Shown here in pieces: positions 26,373 through 36,044 of a stretch of 64,000 nt of DNA (positions are counted from its first letter, which is position 1; each line of letters starts with the position of its first letter). Source of the stretch: Chlorobiota bacterium (GTDB taxonomy: Bacteria > Bacteroidota > Ignavibacteria > OLB7). The notes under the pieces are model-generated. The model did no database searches. It was given only the letters and a program-made list of their open reading frames with translations, and was not told the DNA's origin. The DNA lies in assembly GCA_028287785.1 (NCBI GenBank), contig JAQBOZ010000019.1, forward strand, positions 62,001 to 126,000. Direction: 5' to 3'. A program made the position numbers and the translations under genes.

Positions 26373-26903
26373 ATGCTCAAGTACACTCGAATCCTCCTCC
26401 TCTCCTCCCTCGTGATCCTTGCCTGCGGCGGCCGGAGCACCGGCCAGATCGAGGCAAAGACCCAGCCCGCGCAGGTGCGGACGGCAGCGAATGGGGACAG
26501 CAGCCATGCCATCAGGAAAATCGTCAAGAGCGATGCTGAATGGAAGGCGCAACTGACGCCGGAGCAGTACGAGGTAACGCGGCAGAAAGGGACGGAACGG
26601 CCGTTTACCGGAAAATACTGGGACAATCACGCCGAGGGAACCTATACCTGCGTGGCATGCGGTCTGGAGCTGTTCAGCTCCTCCACGAAATTCGAATCGG
26701 GGACCGGCTGGCCCAGCTTCTGGGCGCCGATCGATTCGGCCAACATAACGCTCGAAGGGGACGCCAGCCTTGGGATGGACCGCACGGAGGTGACATGCAG
26801 CAGGTGCGGCGCGCACCTCGGGCACGTGTTCGATGACGGGCCGAAGCCGACCGGGCTCCGCTACTGCATCAACTCTGTGGCGCTGACGTTCGTGAAGAAA
26901 TAA
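26373..26903 (+). CDS. msrB: Peptide-methionine (R)-S-oxide reductase, lipoprotein form
   Basis: About 176 residues from the ATG at 26373. The N-terminus has a lipobox (LVILACGG), so this MsrB is probably anchored in the envelope, facing the periplasm. The SelR domain shows the two zinc-binding CxxC pairs (CVAC near 90 and CSRC near 138), GTGWPSFW near 111, [20 protein letters not shown] and the catalytic Cys in RYCINS. It reduces R-methionine sulfoxide in proteins. No msrA is adjacent. The frame is open upstream to 26277, but the lipoprotein signal fixes the start. Confidence 0.93.
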   Translation: MLKYTRILLLSSLVILACGGRSTGQIEAKTQPAQVRTAANGDSSHAIRKIVKSDAEWKAQLTPEQYEVTRQKGTERPFTGKYWDNHAEGTYTCVACGLELFSSSTKFESGTGWPSFWAPIDSANITLEGDASLGMDRTEVTCSRCGAHLGHVFDDGPKPTGLRYCINSVALTFVKK

Positions 26904-26924
26904 AATAATTAATTGATTGATGGT

Positions 26925-26978
26925 GCTGCACAGGGCATCGCCCTGTGCAGCAGGGATTGCGCCCTCCGGGGCTTGAGG
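26925..26978 (+). repeat. Dispersed repeat type A, copy 2
   Basis: A perfect hairpin GCTGCACAGGGC-ATC-GCCCTGTGCAGC (26925-26951) is followed by the shared tail CAGGGATTGCGCCCTCCGGGGC. The stem sequence differs from other copies but pairing is kept, which points to selection on structure. A related module with CGCAGATGGCGTCCTTCAAC follows to about 27035. Confidence 0.75.
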
Positions 26979-27036
26979 AAAAACAATGAGGCGTCCTCCC
27001 GGACGCCGCAGATGGCGTCCTTCAACAGGCTGCCCG

Positions 27037-27510
27037 TTACGCCCGCACATCGTGCACATACGCGATATAATCGGTCACGGCCGGCGTCTTCTCCTTCGCC
27101 CGTACATGGCTCGCGATCTGCGCGCGATGATAGGTGCCATGATTCACAACCTGCGTAAGAATATCGCGGGCGCTGTCCTCGAATGCAATTCCCTTCATAT
27201 TGCGATAGGCGATCATCTCGCCGAACTTCTCCCCGGTCATATCCTCCAGATATCTGATCCACCGCTCATACATCATTTCCACGCCAACGGCACATGCGTC
27301 GATATCAAGCCCCGGCCATGAATCCAGCAGCGAGGAATCGCCGCCGGTCAGCCGCGTAATCCAGACGCGTTGCGCGCCGATGATATGCGCCAGAAGCCGC
27401 ACGGCATCAGGATCGCCTTCCTCTCCAAATACGCGAATCGAGTCGAGCGCGCGACGGTTGGCCCATCTGTCGTAGGCGAACAGATCGCGGTAATGTGCAA
27501 GTTCGTTCAT
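27037..27510 (-). CDS. DinB-family protein
   Basis: This 157-residue four-helix-bundle protein has the DinB/YfiT-like pattern YDRWANRRALDSI near 14-26 and the metal-binding histidines in LLAHIIGAQRVWITR (about 40-54) and VVNHGTYHRAQI (about 121-132). Members include damage-inducible and thiol-transferase-like enzymes using metal-activated bacillithiol or mycothiol. The substrate is unknown. It is separate from its neighbours. Confidence 0.88.
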   Translation of the reverse strand: MNELAHYRDLFAYDRWANRRALDSIRVFGEEGDPDAVRLLAHIIGAQRVWITRLTGGDSSLLDSWPGLDIDACAVGVEMMYERWIRYLEDMTGEKFGEMIAYRNMKGIAFEDSARDILTQVVNHGTYHRAQIASHVRAKEKTPAVTDYIAYVHDVRA

Positions 27511-27594
27511 CCTGGCCAGCCACGGAAATTGATACGATATCCGGCAATGATCCCGCCGGACGATTGGGATATTCCGGAACCCGGAAATAACGGT

Positions 27595-28413
27595 CTATAC
27601 CGCCTTGTCACTGTCGGTGGACTCGAAAATCCTGTCGGCGCTTTTCGCGATAAATCCCCGGTAAAGCTCCCCGGTCGCGGGATCGGCGTAGCGACGCGCG
27701 AACTCGTGATAGCAGGTGGGAATATCGTGCATTTCGCCGCCGGCGAATTTCCAGGGAATCCGGCGCGCCATAATCGATGACTGCTCCAGCAATTCCCCCG
27801 GCGTCCCCTTGATCGCCCCACCGGATTCGTTCAGAACAAATCCCTCCACCTTCAGCCAGTCATTGAATTCCTGAAGCGATCCGAATGTCTTCAGCGCGTT
27901 GATCAGCACCGTGAAATGATTTACCCGAATGCCGAATGCCGAGAGCCATCCCGCATATTCCGACTCCTCCAGAATCCGCTTGTAGGTCTCGAACGGGACA
28001 GGTGCCCACGTCGGCAGATCGGTAAAGATATCTCCCCCCGTTCTCCCGGCGGGAACCTGGGCAACCAGGCCGTGGACGATATCCTGAAGTTCCGCGCTGA
28101 ATTCCCCGGTCAGCAATTCCGAGATAAATATATGCGGGAGCATGGGATCGGGATGGGCATACGAGAGGGCGCGGAGCTTCTTCTTCTCGAAATGATATTC
28201 GCCGCTCGTGCTGTAGCCGAACGCCGTAAATGCGGAGCCGAGCGCTTCAACGCCGATCGGATCGATATTGAACGTGCGGAACGCGATATGATCGTTCACG
28301 ATCGTCTCGCCGCGCCCGTTGAGAAGCGCGTGAATTTTCGGGGCATCCGGGGTGATCACCGAATAATCGGCCCAGAAGAAATCGAAAAGCCCTTGCAGTG
28401 TCGTTTCGCTCAT
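27595..28413 (-). CDS. DUF1338 family, 2-oxoadipate dioxygenase/decarboxylase-like
   Basis: 272 residues from the ATG at 28413 (MSETTLQGLF); the frame upstream is not protein-like. DUF1338 includes HglS/YdcJ, Fe(II) enzymes that convert 2-oxoadipate to 2-hydroxyglutarate in lysine breakdown. Probable metal ligands are His42 in NDHIAFRTFN, the His in RVNHFTVLI (near 184) and the Glu in YHEFARRY (near 245). It is shorter than HglS (about 460), so it belongs to the compact bacterial and plant-like subgroup, and the substrate could differ. Confidence 0.82.
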   Translation of the reverse strand: MSETTLQGLFDFFWADYSVITPDAPKIHALLNGRGETIVNDHIAFRTFNIDPIGVEALGSAFTAFGYSTSGEYHFEKKKLRALSYAHPDPMLPHIFISELLTGEFSAELQDIVHGLVAQVPAGRTGGDIFTDLPTWAPVPFETYKRILEESEYAGWLSAFGIRVNHFTVLINALKTFGSLQEFNDWLKVEGFVLNESGGAIKGTPGELLEQSSIMARRIPWKFAGGEMHDIPTCYHEFARRYADPATGELYRGFIAKSADRIFESTDSDKAV

Positions 28414-28584
28414 CGTCGCATTTCCCGCATTGAATGATTTCCCCGCAACATCAGAAAAATCCGGCGGATGCTTCGTGTCAGTTTGTTTGATGCCCCGCGG
28501 TTGACCTGGAAACAGCAACGGAGCACCGGTCGGGCTTCTCCCTTCCGGCACTCCGTCGCATGGTTATCGCAGAAGGCTCTCCCC

Positions 28585-31500
28585 TCAGTTCAGCACGACC
28601 TTTCTGGTGATCGTCCCCTCGGCGCTCTTCACGGTCACGAAGTAGAGCCCGGCGGGATTTCCCGCCAGATCGAGGTTGATACGGTCGGCCGTCATATTCC
28701 TGAACGCGCGCTGGTAGATGGTCCGCCCAAGCACGTTCGTCACGGCGATCGTCAGATCCTCCCGCTTCGCCATCGCCAGATCCACCGTGAATTCGCCGGT
28801 CGTCGGGTTCGGGAAGACGCTGACGTGGCTCTTCTCGACGGCCGGCTCATCGGCATCCGCCAGATAATAACCGACGGTGAACTGCTGATAGATTTCGGTG
28901 CCGAAATCGGGGTTGAAGGTCTTGATAAGACCGCCGTTCGATGTATTTCTCACGCGCATAAAGCCGTTGCCGGCATCAGGATTGGCCCACCACGAAAGGC
29001 CATCGCCCCCCTGATCGACAAGGCGGAACTCATAGCAGCCGTTCGGCAGATTGAGCGTGTCCTTGTAGGTGGTGTTCCCATCCAGACTGCTCCGCTCGAA
29101 CACCACATTCCCAACCGCGTCCCGGATGACATAGGAATCGTCAGATCCCTGCGCGTTCGTCTTCAGCTCGAATATCACATTCGATGGATATTGCGGCGGA
29201 AAATCGTATGCCGACTGCATGATATCGTTATTGGCGTACTGATCGGCGCCATTATTCGGTGCGCCTACCGATACCTGGAACGGTGCATTGCCGGTTGCCC
29301 ATTCAAACGAGCCAAGCTCAACATCCTCGGTCTGAAGAAAATCGAGATGTCCCGTCCAGGTAAATGTGCTCTGCTTTGCCCCGGCGATGCCGTAGGTGAT
29401 CTTCAGCGCGGTCAGCGGCGTCGATCCGGTGTTTTTGATCGTGACGATCGGGTTGCTGCATATCGGGTTCATCCGGCGGTAGAGATCGGTTTTGCTCGGC
29501 GATTTGATATGCTCGACCGCGGCGTCGAGATCGAAGTTGGGCTTCGAATAACTCACCACCTGCGTCTCGATATCATAATACGGCGTGCTCCCCTGCCCGT
29601 TCCACGTATAATCCTCGATCGAATAATCGAACGATGCGGAATCCCCCTGCTTTATGTACGGCGTAATTTCCAGATCGTAGGTCGGGACATCGGAGCCGGG
29701 GCACCAGTTGGAACGGTTGTAGAGCCACGTTCCCCCCTGCGGATAGACAGGGTTCAGACCGCAATCATTCCGCCAGACCAGCGTGTCGAATTTCTTGCTC
29801 CCATTAACCGTGATGGTGTGAATTTTCGGGCAGAATTCCGAGCAGTTCTCCGTGCCGCCGAATCCATGCCCGGTCGTCCGCAGCTTGAACCGTGCGTTGG
29901 GCCCGTCGATCTTCACTTTTTTCTGCGTCAGGAAATTGCTGATCGGCGTGCTGGTCCCGTAGCTCGGGCCGCCATTCCAGACATTGGTGATGCTGACCGG
30001 ATCGCGCGGCGGAACTCCGGGGAAGAACTCGAAGGAGAGATCGACAAGCTCCTGACCGTTTCCGGCGGAGAGATGCACGGTGTCGTGCAGCAGCGTCTTG
30101 TAATCGGTGACATCGTACGTCCAGGTGAAGCCTTCGCCCAGATTCAGGCCGTTGCCGTACGGCGTGATATATCGCCCCAGCTCGAATTTATTCGTCACCT
30201 CGAATTTCTCGTAATAGGGGATTTTCACGAGGTGCAGCGTGGAGTCCGGCGGAACCGATACGGAATCGGTGGCGATGCCCAGCTTGTTGTACTTATAATT
30301 CCGGGAATAGGTCGGCCAGACCGTGAGCGTATCGGTGGGGCTTGCCGGATGCGCTGGATCGCGATAGAAGACGACCTGATACGGCGCATTTTCCACCGAG
30401 TCGATCGTCACTACCGTATCGACGGCGCCACGACCGGCCCACTGCTCGAATACCACGTTCGGGCGCGTTTTCAGAACGGAGAAATTCCTGAAGATATCGG
30501 CGCCGGCGACGATGTTCCGCTCGGGCGGGCCGGCCATATAACCGTCAAAACCATGCCCGCTGGAATCGGCGGTGCGCGTCATCCCCGCATCACCGAATTT
30601 ATAGTAGAGTCTGAGATTCGCGGCGAACGGATGGCTCGCGTCCAGATCCCTGTTCATCCACGCCTTGATCGTGGCGGCATCCACCTCCGCGTTCCATACC
30701 GCGAACTCATCGATATTCCCATCATAATTCGATGTCCCGTCACCGGCTGAACCGATTCGGAATTTGCTGATCCCCTCCATTGTTTTCTTCTTCCCGGATG
30801 CCGCGGCCCATGCCACGCCGTTCAGATAAATCCGCATATAGCCGGTTTTCACATTTTTCGTAAAAACCCAGTAATTCCATTTTCCCGCGAAGTCGCCATA
30901 CTTCGCCAGCTTGTTGACGCGATCGTAGCTGCCACCGGCGCCGGCGTCCCAGTAGACCGAGCTGTCGGACCAGGGAAGGTGAGCGTTGATAACGCGCCGG
31001 CCGAGCGAATCGAGTCCCTCGAAAATCGACTGCTGCTGCGGCTGGAATTTCGTGTTGCCGTACTGCCAGAACCCGATCGTAATGGCGCTGTCCACCGGAG
31101 CAAATGCGCCGGCCGGCACCGTGACATAATCCTTCCCCTCGAAATGGAGCATCCCGTTGCGCCCGGCGCCGAGCATGCCGGAGTTGAACGACGTATTCTC
31201 CGCTTTCACCGTGCTGCCGAAACCGGTCCCACCGCCGTCATCATCGAAACTGATATCGACGACGATATTGCTGGAGCCGTCCCAGGGAAATGCATCGGAA
31301 AAATTGAATGAATTCCACCCCGCCGTCGGCGTAAATCGATTGGTCGAATACACGGTGAACAGCCCGGTATTTTCATACCCTCCCGCCGAAAGCGAATCGA
31401 GCTTCGTCGATTTGAGCCTGATCGTCAGGTTGCGCATTGCGCTCCCATGAACTCCCACATCGAGACGCATTCCCGAAATGCTCCCGCCGGTCAGCCCCGC

Positions 31501-32016
31501 GGCCTTCAGCTCCGCCGCCTTCCAGAGAAACTGCGACCTGGCGACGTGGCTGGCCGCCGCGAACGGCGATGCCGACTCGACAGTTCCACTGCCAACCGAT
31601 GCCGTGGTCATCGATGTCGTGTCGAGACGGGTAAAGTATCGGCGGATCGTCGGGAAATAATTCCACGACGGCGATTTCATATAGCGCACAGGATCGGGAA
31701 GCGTATCCTCAACAGTATAATTCGAAGCGGAGCGGAGCGTGGAATCGATCCTGCCGGTTTTCTGATAGAGGTTGATATACTCCAGATAATCCCACTCGCC
31801 GCACTGCCCGCCGAACGGACAGCGGAGCTTGTAGTGCATCAGAATCTTTTCGAACCGCGAGGTATCCTTCGGAAAGACGAACATCCCATCCTGCGGCGAG
31901 GGGAAGGTAAACGTCTGAATGGTAAATGGCGGCGTCTGCGCCCGCAGCGGCGCGGCGGCGAACCATGCCGAGAGGAGAAGAACGGCGATCGCGCAACAGG
32001 TCGATAAGGATTTCAT
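28585..32016 (-). CDS. Large secreted PNGase F-like / LamG protein with T9SS sorting domain
   Basis: This 1143-residue protein starts with a signal peptide (CCAIAVLLLSAWFAAAP, cut after LRAQ). The first part (about 30-130, with KLRCPFGGQCGEWD) and the later block (about 520-870) look like PNGase F-type jelly-roll domains, which cleave N-glycans in characterised members. Between them is a concanavalin-like LamG domain (about 290-480: SAITIGFWQYGN, WNYWVFTKNVKTGYMRIYLNG, IDEFAVWNAEVD). The C-terminus (VFPNPTTGEFTVDLAM, GLYFVTVKSAEGTITRKVV) is a T9SS type A sorting domain. It should be cell-surface or extracellular; true glycosidase activity is unverified. Confidence 0.82.
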   Translation of the reverse strand: MKSLSTCCAIAVLLLSAWFAAAPLRAQTPPFTIQTFTFPSPQDGMFVFPKDTSRFEKILMHYKLRCPFGGQCGEWDYLEYINLYQKTGRIDSTLRSASNYTVEDTLPDPVRYMKSPSWNYFPTIRRYFTRLDTTSMTTASVGSGTVESASPFAAASHVARSQFLWKAAELKAAGLTGGSISGMRLDVGVHGSAMRNLTIRLKSTKLDSLSAGGYENTGLFTVYSTNRFTPTAGWNSFNFSDAFPWDGSSNIVVDISFDDDGGGTGFGSTVKAENTSFNSGMLGAGRNGMLHFEGKDYVTVPAGAFAPVDSAITIGFWQYGNTKFQPQQQSIFEGLDSLGRRVINAHLPWSDSSVYWDAGAGGSYDRVNKLAKYGDFAGKWNYWVFTKNVKTGYMRIYLNGVAWAAASGKKKTMEGISKFRIGSAGDGTSNYDGNIDEFAVWNAEVDAATIKAWMNRDLDASHPFAANLRLYYKFGDAGMTRTADSSGHGFDGYMAGPPERNIVAGADIFRNFSVLKTRPNVVFEQWAGRGAVDTVVTIDSVENAPYQVVFYRDPAHPASPTDTLTVWPTYSRNYKYNKLGIATDSVSVPPDSTLHLVKIPYYEKFEVTNKFELGRYITPYGNGLNLGEGFTWTYDVTDYKTLLHDTVHLSAGNGQELVDLSFEFFPGVPPRDPVSITNVWNGGPSYGTSTPISNFLTQKKVKIDGPNARFKLRTTGHGFGGTENCSEFCPKIHTITVNGSKKFDTLVWRNDCGLNPVYPQGGTWLYNRSNWCPGSDVPTYDLEITPYIKQGDSASFDYSIEDYTWNGQGSTPYYDIETQVVSYSKPNFDLDAAVEHIKSPSKTDLYRRMNPICSNPIVTIKNTGSTPLTALKITYGIAGAKQSTFTWTGHLDFLQTEDVELGSFEWATGNAPFQVSVGAPNNGADQYANNDIMQSAYDFPPQYPSNVIFELKTNAQGSDDSYVIRDAVGNVVFERSSLDGNTTYKDTLNLPNGCYEFRLVDQGGDGLSWWANPDAGNGFMRVRNTSNGGLIKTFNPDFGTEIYQQFTVGYYLADADEPAVEKSHVSVFPNPTTGEFTVDLAMAKREDLTIAVTNVLGRTIYQRAFRNMTADRINLDLAGNPAGLYFVTVKSAEGTITRKVVLN

Positions 32017-32178
32017 CGGCGACTACTACATGTTGAGATTGGAGGAGACAGGCCGGCGCTCCCCGTCAGGGACGAAGTGCCGGCATTGGTTCAGGATCGT
32101 GATGGCCGTGGGAGACGGCCGGAGGGATGACCGGAAGGTACGGATCAATACCGAAACGGGGACATCACGGAGACGATC

Positions 32179-32375
32179 GGTAGCAGCTCAATCTGAATCA
32201 ATGCTCTGGTTCGGTTCGGCTGAACGATCATTGATCCCCGTATCGCTCTTCAACTTCCAGAGGAGCGCACCGGTTGCAGCAATGCCACGTCCTCCATGAT
32301 ATCAAGCTCCATCGGAGCGTACCATTCCGTCTGGATATGATGATTTCAACCATCCTCTCAAACTGAGTCACCAGC
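32179..32375. mobile_element. MITE-like element type B, short copy at the priA stop
   Basis: About 197 bases flanked by the direct repeat AGACGATC (32171-32178 and 32376-32383), an 8-bp target duplication. Ends resemble the longer copy at 52646 (left GGTAGCAGCTCAATCTGAATC-like, right CTCAAACTGAGTCACC). The interior shares AAGCTCCATCGGAGCGTACC and CGCACCGGTTG; the second palindrome arm is missing, so this copy has an internal deletion. The right duplication overlaps the priA stop codon (32382-32384). There is no transposase. Confidence 0.75.
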
Positions 32376-32381
32376 AGACGA

Positions 32382-34904
32382 TCAGCCCATCCCCTGCGCG
32401 TCCACGTCGACGATGACCTGCACGGAGCTTTTGCCGTGATCGGCGCTGTAGCGCTCGTATGCCTCGGAAAAAATCCTGTAGAAGATCTTCCCACCGGGAT
32501 CGGTCACGCGGCTGTTCTTGATCACGATCTGATAGCGATACTGATTCCTGAGCTTCTCGATCAGCGCCGTGACAGGCCCCATGATATCCATCTCCGGCGT
32601 CCTGCTGGGGAGCAGCCCCCGGAACAGCCGCGCGTGCTTCTCGGTTTCCCGCTGATCCTCGGAGCGGAACTCCACCACGATAAACCGGGCAAACGGGGGA
32701 TAATTCAGCTCGCGCCGGGTTGCCAGCTCGTCGTTGTAGAGCATCGCGTAGTTCTTGAAAAAGCTCGCCTGGATGGCGGGATGCTCGGGATGCGCCGTCT
32801 GTATCACCACCTCCCCCTCCATATTGCTCCGGCGACCTGCCCGCCCCGCCACCTGCGTCAGAAGCTGGTAGGCGCGCTCGCTGGCGCGGAAATCGGGAAG
32901 GAGAAGCTGCGTGTCGGCGGAGATGACCCCCACCAGCGAGACGCGGGAGAAGTCCAGCCCCTTGGCGACCATCTGGGTGCCGAGGAGGATATCGATCTCC
33001 CCGGTCGCGAACGCCGCCAGGATCTCCCTGTGCGCCCCCTTTCTCATGGTGGTGTCAAGATCCATCCTGAGCATCTTCACCCCCGGCAACTGCGCCATCA
33101 GCTCCTCCTCCACCTTCTGCGTCCCGACCCCCGGCTGGCGGAGATCGTGATGCCCGCACATCTCGCAGCGGCGCTCCGCCTTCCGCATGAAGCCGCAGTA
33201 ATGGCAGTGCAGCTCCTCCAGCTTCTTGTGATAGGTCAGCGTCACGGCGCAGTGGGGGCAGGTCGGGGAATGAGCGCATGATGTGCACTCCAGCCGGGTG
33301 GCGAACCCACGGCGGTTCTGGAGGATGATCACCCCCTCCTTCCGCTCCACCCGCGCGCGGATATCCCCGAGCAGACGGGCGGAGATGGCCCCGCGCATCA
33401 GGTTCTGCTTCCTCGCGGTGACGGTATCCACCACAACGATCTTCGGCTCGCGGGCGTTATCCACCCGTTCGCGCAGCTCCAGCAGCGTGTACTTCCCGCG
33501 CTGGGCGTTGTAATACGATTCGATCGATGGCGTGGCGCTCCCCAGCACCGCCACGGCCCCTGACAACTGCGCGCGGACGATGCCGGCATCGCGGGCGTTG
33601 TAGCGCGGCTGCGCGTCGTACTGCTTGTAGCTCCCCTCATGCTCCTCATCCACCACCACGATGCCGATATTCCGCAACGGCGCGAAGAGCGCGGAGCGCG
33701 CCCCGATCACCACGTCGCACCCGCCGGAAGCGGCCCGCCGCCAGCCGTCGTACCGTTCCCCCGGCGACATCCGGCTGTGCAGCAGCACGATCCTGTCGCC
33801 GAACACCCCTCGGAACCGCTCCACGAGCTGGAGGGTCAGCGTGATCTCCGGCACCAGCAGCAGCGACTTCTTCCCCGCCGCTATCGCGTGCCGGATGGCC
33901 TCGATATAGACCTGCGTCTTTCCCGATCCGGTGACGCCGTGCAGCAGAAATGTCTTGAACTCCTTCTGGTCCATCGCCCCGGTGATCGCGTCGATCGCCG
34001 CGCGCTGGGCATCGTTCGGGATGATTCCCCCCTCGTGCGGCTCCAGCGTCCGCCCCCCCTGCGTCTCCTCATCGGCAAGCATCTCCTCGCGCGAGACCTC
34101 GATATCCTCCAGCTCGATCGCCCCGCGCGCGGCAAGCCCCTTCAGCGCGGAGTCGGAGGCATCGGCGGCTTCCAGGAGATCGGCGGCGAAGACGAAATCG
34201 TTTCCCACGCGCATCGACTGCGTGTAGAGAAGAAGCATGATGGCCGCCTGCTTCGGCGCGGAACGATCCAGCTCGTCGAACAGTTCGTGGATCGATTCCT
34301 CATCATCGAACAGCTCCGGCGCTATCCTGGCGCCCCGCACGGTCTTCGGCGCCGAGCGCTTTCCGCGCTCCATCTTCCTGATGATGAACCCCTTTTCCTC
34401 CAGCGATGCGAGCTGCGTGTAGAGCGCATCAGCCCCAACCTTCCGCTGGAGATAGGTGATGGTGATCCCCTTGGGATGATCGGCAAGGGCGGCGATGATG
34501 GCGGCCTGGCGCGGCGCGCTTCTGCGGAGCGCGGGAAGCTCCTCGAGCACCTCCGGCCCGGCCAGCGCTATCCGCTGCGTGGACTCCGGGGTCATCCCCT
34601 GCGGCATCATCGAGCGGAGCGTCTCGCCGATCGGCGAGACGTAGTAGTGGGTCATCCAGTCGGCGAAGCGGAGCATCTCGGGGCTGAAGAGCGGCTCGGG
34701 ATCGAGGAGATCGAGGATCGCGCGGACCTTTGCCAGATCGGTTTCCGAACGTTCCTCCACGATCACGCCGGTCAGCGTCCGCCGGCCGAACGGAACGGAG
34801 ACGCGCATGCCGAGCAGATCGAGATCGCGCCATTCCTCGGGGACCGAGTAGGTGAACGTCTTGAAGAGCGGGATGGGTAGAGCTACCTGAACAAAGTCTG
34901 ACAT
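32382..34904 (-). CDS. priA: Primosomal protein N' (replication restart helicase PriA)
   Basis: This 840-residue superfamily 2 3'-5' DNA helicase restarts stalled forks. It has the N-terminal DNA-binding region (FTYSVPEEW, FGRRTLTGVI), Walker A LLHGVTGSGKTQVY near 315, DEEH near 420, LGSATPS near 450, helicase motifs V/VI (GTQMVAKGLDF, QVAGRAGR) and the zinc region with eight Cys (CTSC...CPHC...CHYC...CEMC near 540-590). It is normal length for Bacteroidota-like PriA. A MITE-like element abuts its stop codon and a palindrome lies upstream. Confidence 0.96.
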   Translation of the reverse strand: MSDFVQVALPIPLFKTFTYSVPEEWRDLDLLGMRVSVPFGRRTLTGVIVEERSETDLAKVRAILDLLDPEPLFSPEMLRFADWMTHYYVSPIGETLRSMMPQGMTPESTQRIALAGPEVLEELPALRRSAPRQAAIIAALADHPKGITITYLQRKVGADALYTQLASLEEKGFIIRKMERGKRSAPKTVRGARIAPELFDDEESIHELFDELDRSAPKQAAIMLLLYTQSMRVGNDFVFAADLLEAADASDSALKGLAARGAIELEDIEVSREEMLADEETQGGRTLEPHEGGIIPNDAQRAAIDAITGAMDQKEFKTFLLHGVTGSGKTQVYIEAIRHAIAAGKKSLLLVPEITLTLQLVERFRGVFGDRIVLLHSRMSPGERYDGWRRAASGGCDVVIGARSALFAPLRNIGIVVVDEEHEGSYKQYDAQPRYNARDAGIVRAQLSGAVAVLGSATPSIESYYNAQRGKYTLLELRERVDNAREPKIVVVDTVTARKQNLMRGAISARLLGDIRARVERKEGVIILQNRRGFATRLECTSCAHSPTCPHCAVTLTYHKKLEELHCHYCGFMRKAERRCEMCGHHDLRQPGVGTQKVEEELMAQLPGVKMLRMDLDTTMRKGAHREILAAFATGEIDILLGTQMVAKGLDFSRVSLVGVISADTQLLLPDFRASERAYQLLTQVAGRAGRRSNMEGEVVIQTAHPEHPAIQASFFKNYAMLYNDELATRRELNYPPFARFIVVEFRSEDQRETEKHARLFRGLLPSRTPEMDIMGPVTALIEKLRNQYRYQIVIKNSRVTDPGGKIFYRIFSEAYERYSADHGKSSVQVIVDVDAQGMG

Positions 34905-35002
34905 AGCAAAGAGTAAGGGCGATTATCGTTTTGGAACGCTGCTTATCGTGGCGCCGCGTGATGATTCCATAAAATAATCACTTGCCGGTAGATTTCCATC
35001 TG

Positions 35003-35029
35003 TCGGGGGCGGTTTGAAACCGCCCCCGA
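35003..35029. repeat. 27-bp perfect palindrome between priA and truA
   Basis: TCGGGGGCGGTTT, a single G, then AAACCGCCCCCGA: 13-bp arms with an odd centre, followed by a partial third copy of the arm (CCGCCCCCGACAG). Its architecture matches the palindrome at 19889-19917 (one-base centre, G-rich outer arm), so both may be relics of one REP-like family. It lies directly after the truA stop and may help terminate truA. Confidence 0.7.
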
Positions 35030-35056
35030 CCGCCCCCGACAGATGCCGACATCCGC

Positions 35057-35845
35057 TCACTCCTCGGCCGAGCCGATGATCAGCGCCGGCTTCAGGCCCC
35101 CTCTGAAGCTCTCCCCCTTGTAGATCACCTGATCCAGAAAGAGCCCGGACGGCGGGGCCGTGTAGTTCATCGACATGCTCCCCGGCGATTCCAGCGCGTC
35201 GTTGACGGCGCCGGCCGGCAGCTTCCCGCGACCGATCTCCACCAGCGTCCCGACGATGCGCCTGACCATCTTTCTGAGGAAGTGGCTCCCCCGGATTCTG
35301 ATCAGGAGCATCTGATCCACCGTCGCGATCTCGATCGACTCCACCAGCACCTTTGTCGAGCCCTCGGAAGGGCTCATGTCGGTGAAACCGCGGTAATCGT
35401 GCATGCCGGTGGCGCCGATCACCGCGCGGCGCATCCTGCCGATATCCAGCGGATCGCGCACCCACCAGACGAACGGCTTGCCGAACGCGGTCCGCCGGAG
35501 CGATATCTGATAGAGATAGCTCCTGCCGGTGGCATCGTGCCGGGCATGAAACCGATCATTCTGCGGCGTGGCCGAGATGATGTTGATATCGGCGGGGAGA
35601 TTGTCGTTCAGGCCGAAGAGGATCTTCTGCACCGGTATCTGCATCGGCAGATCGATATGGGCAACCTGTCCAAGCGCGTGAACGCCGGCATCGGTGCGAC
35701 CGGAGCCCATCACCTCCCCGACATTGTTGAACGCATCGCGCGCGGCGCTGATCAGCGATCCCTGTATGGACTTCGCCCCCTGCTGGACCTGCCAGCCGGA
35801 GAAACGGGTTCCCTCGTATTCCAGAAGAAGTTTATATCGCGGCAT
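35057..35845 (-). CDS. truA: tRNA pseudouridine(38-40) synthase TruA
   Basis: 262 residues from the ATG at 35845 (MPRYKLLLEYEGTRFSGWQ), the usual length. The catalytic Asp52 is in GSGRTDAGVHALGQ at 47-60; FLRKMVRRIVGTL near 205 and the conserved tail (APPSGLFLDQVIY) complete the family pattern. It isomerises U38-U40 in the anticodon arm of many tRNAs. The frame is open upstream to 36487, but that is antisense to the CBS gene and was rejected. Confidence 0.96.
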   Translation of the reverse strand: MPRYKLLLEYEGTRFSGWQVQQGAKSIQGSLISAARDAFNNVGEVMGSGRTDAGVHALGQVAHIDLPMQIPVQKILFGLNDNLPADINIISATPQNDRFHARHDATGRSYLYQISLRRTAFGKPFVWWVRDPLDIGRMRRAVIGATGMHDYRGFTDMSPSEGSTKVLVESIEIATVDQMLLIRIRGSHFLRKMVRRIVGTLVEIGRGKLPAGAVNDALESPGSMSMNYTAPPSGLFLDQVIYKGESFRGGLKPALIIGSAEE

Positions 35846-36044
35846 AAAAAAATAAAGTGCGTTCAAGATACAAAAGTCGTCCCCCCCGGTTTGAAAGGCG
35901 TTGTCGCAGCCAATTGGATTCCGTCGGGCGCGCGTTGCTGGCATCCGATTGGCACTGATTCCACTGAAAAGGATGAAACCCGCCGGAGCCATCGCGCTCC
36001 CGGCAACCTGAATTGGAATGGAATTTTTAGAAGGAGATAGAGCA

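Noticed and set aside
28468-30750. 760-codon plus-strand ORF
   Set aside because: Antisense to the PNGase-like T9SS gene, which has a signal peptide and recognisable domains.
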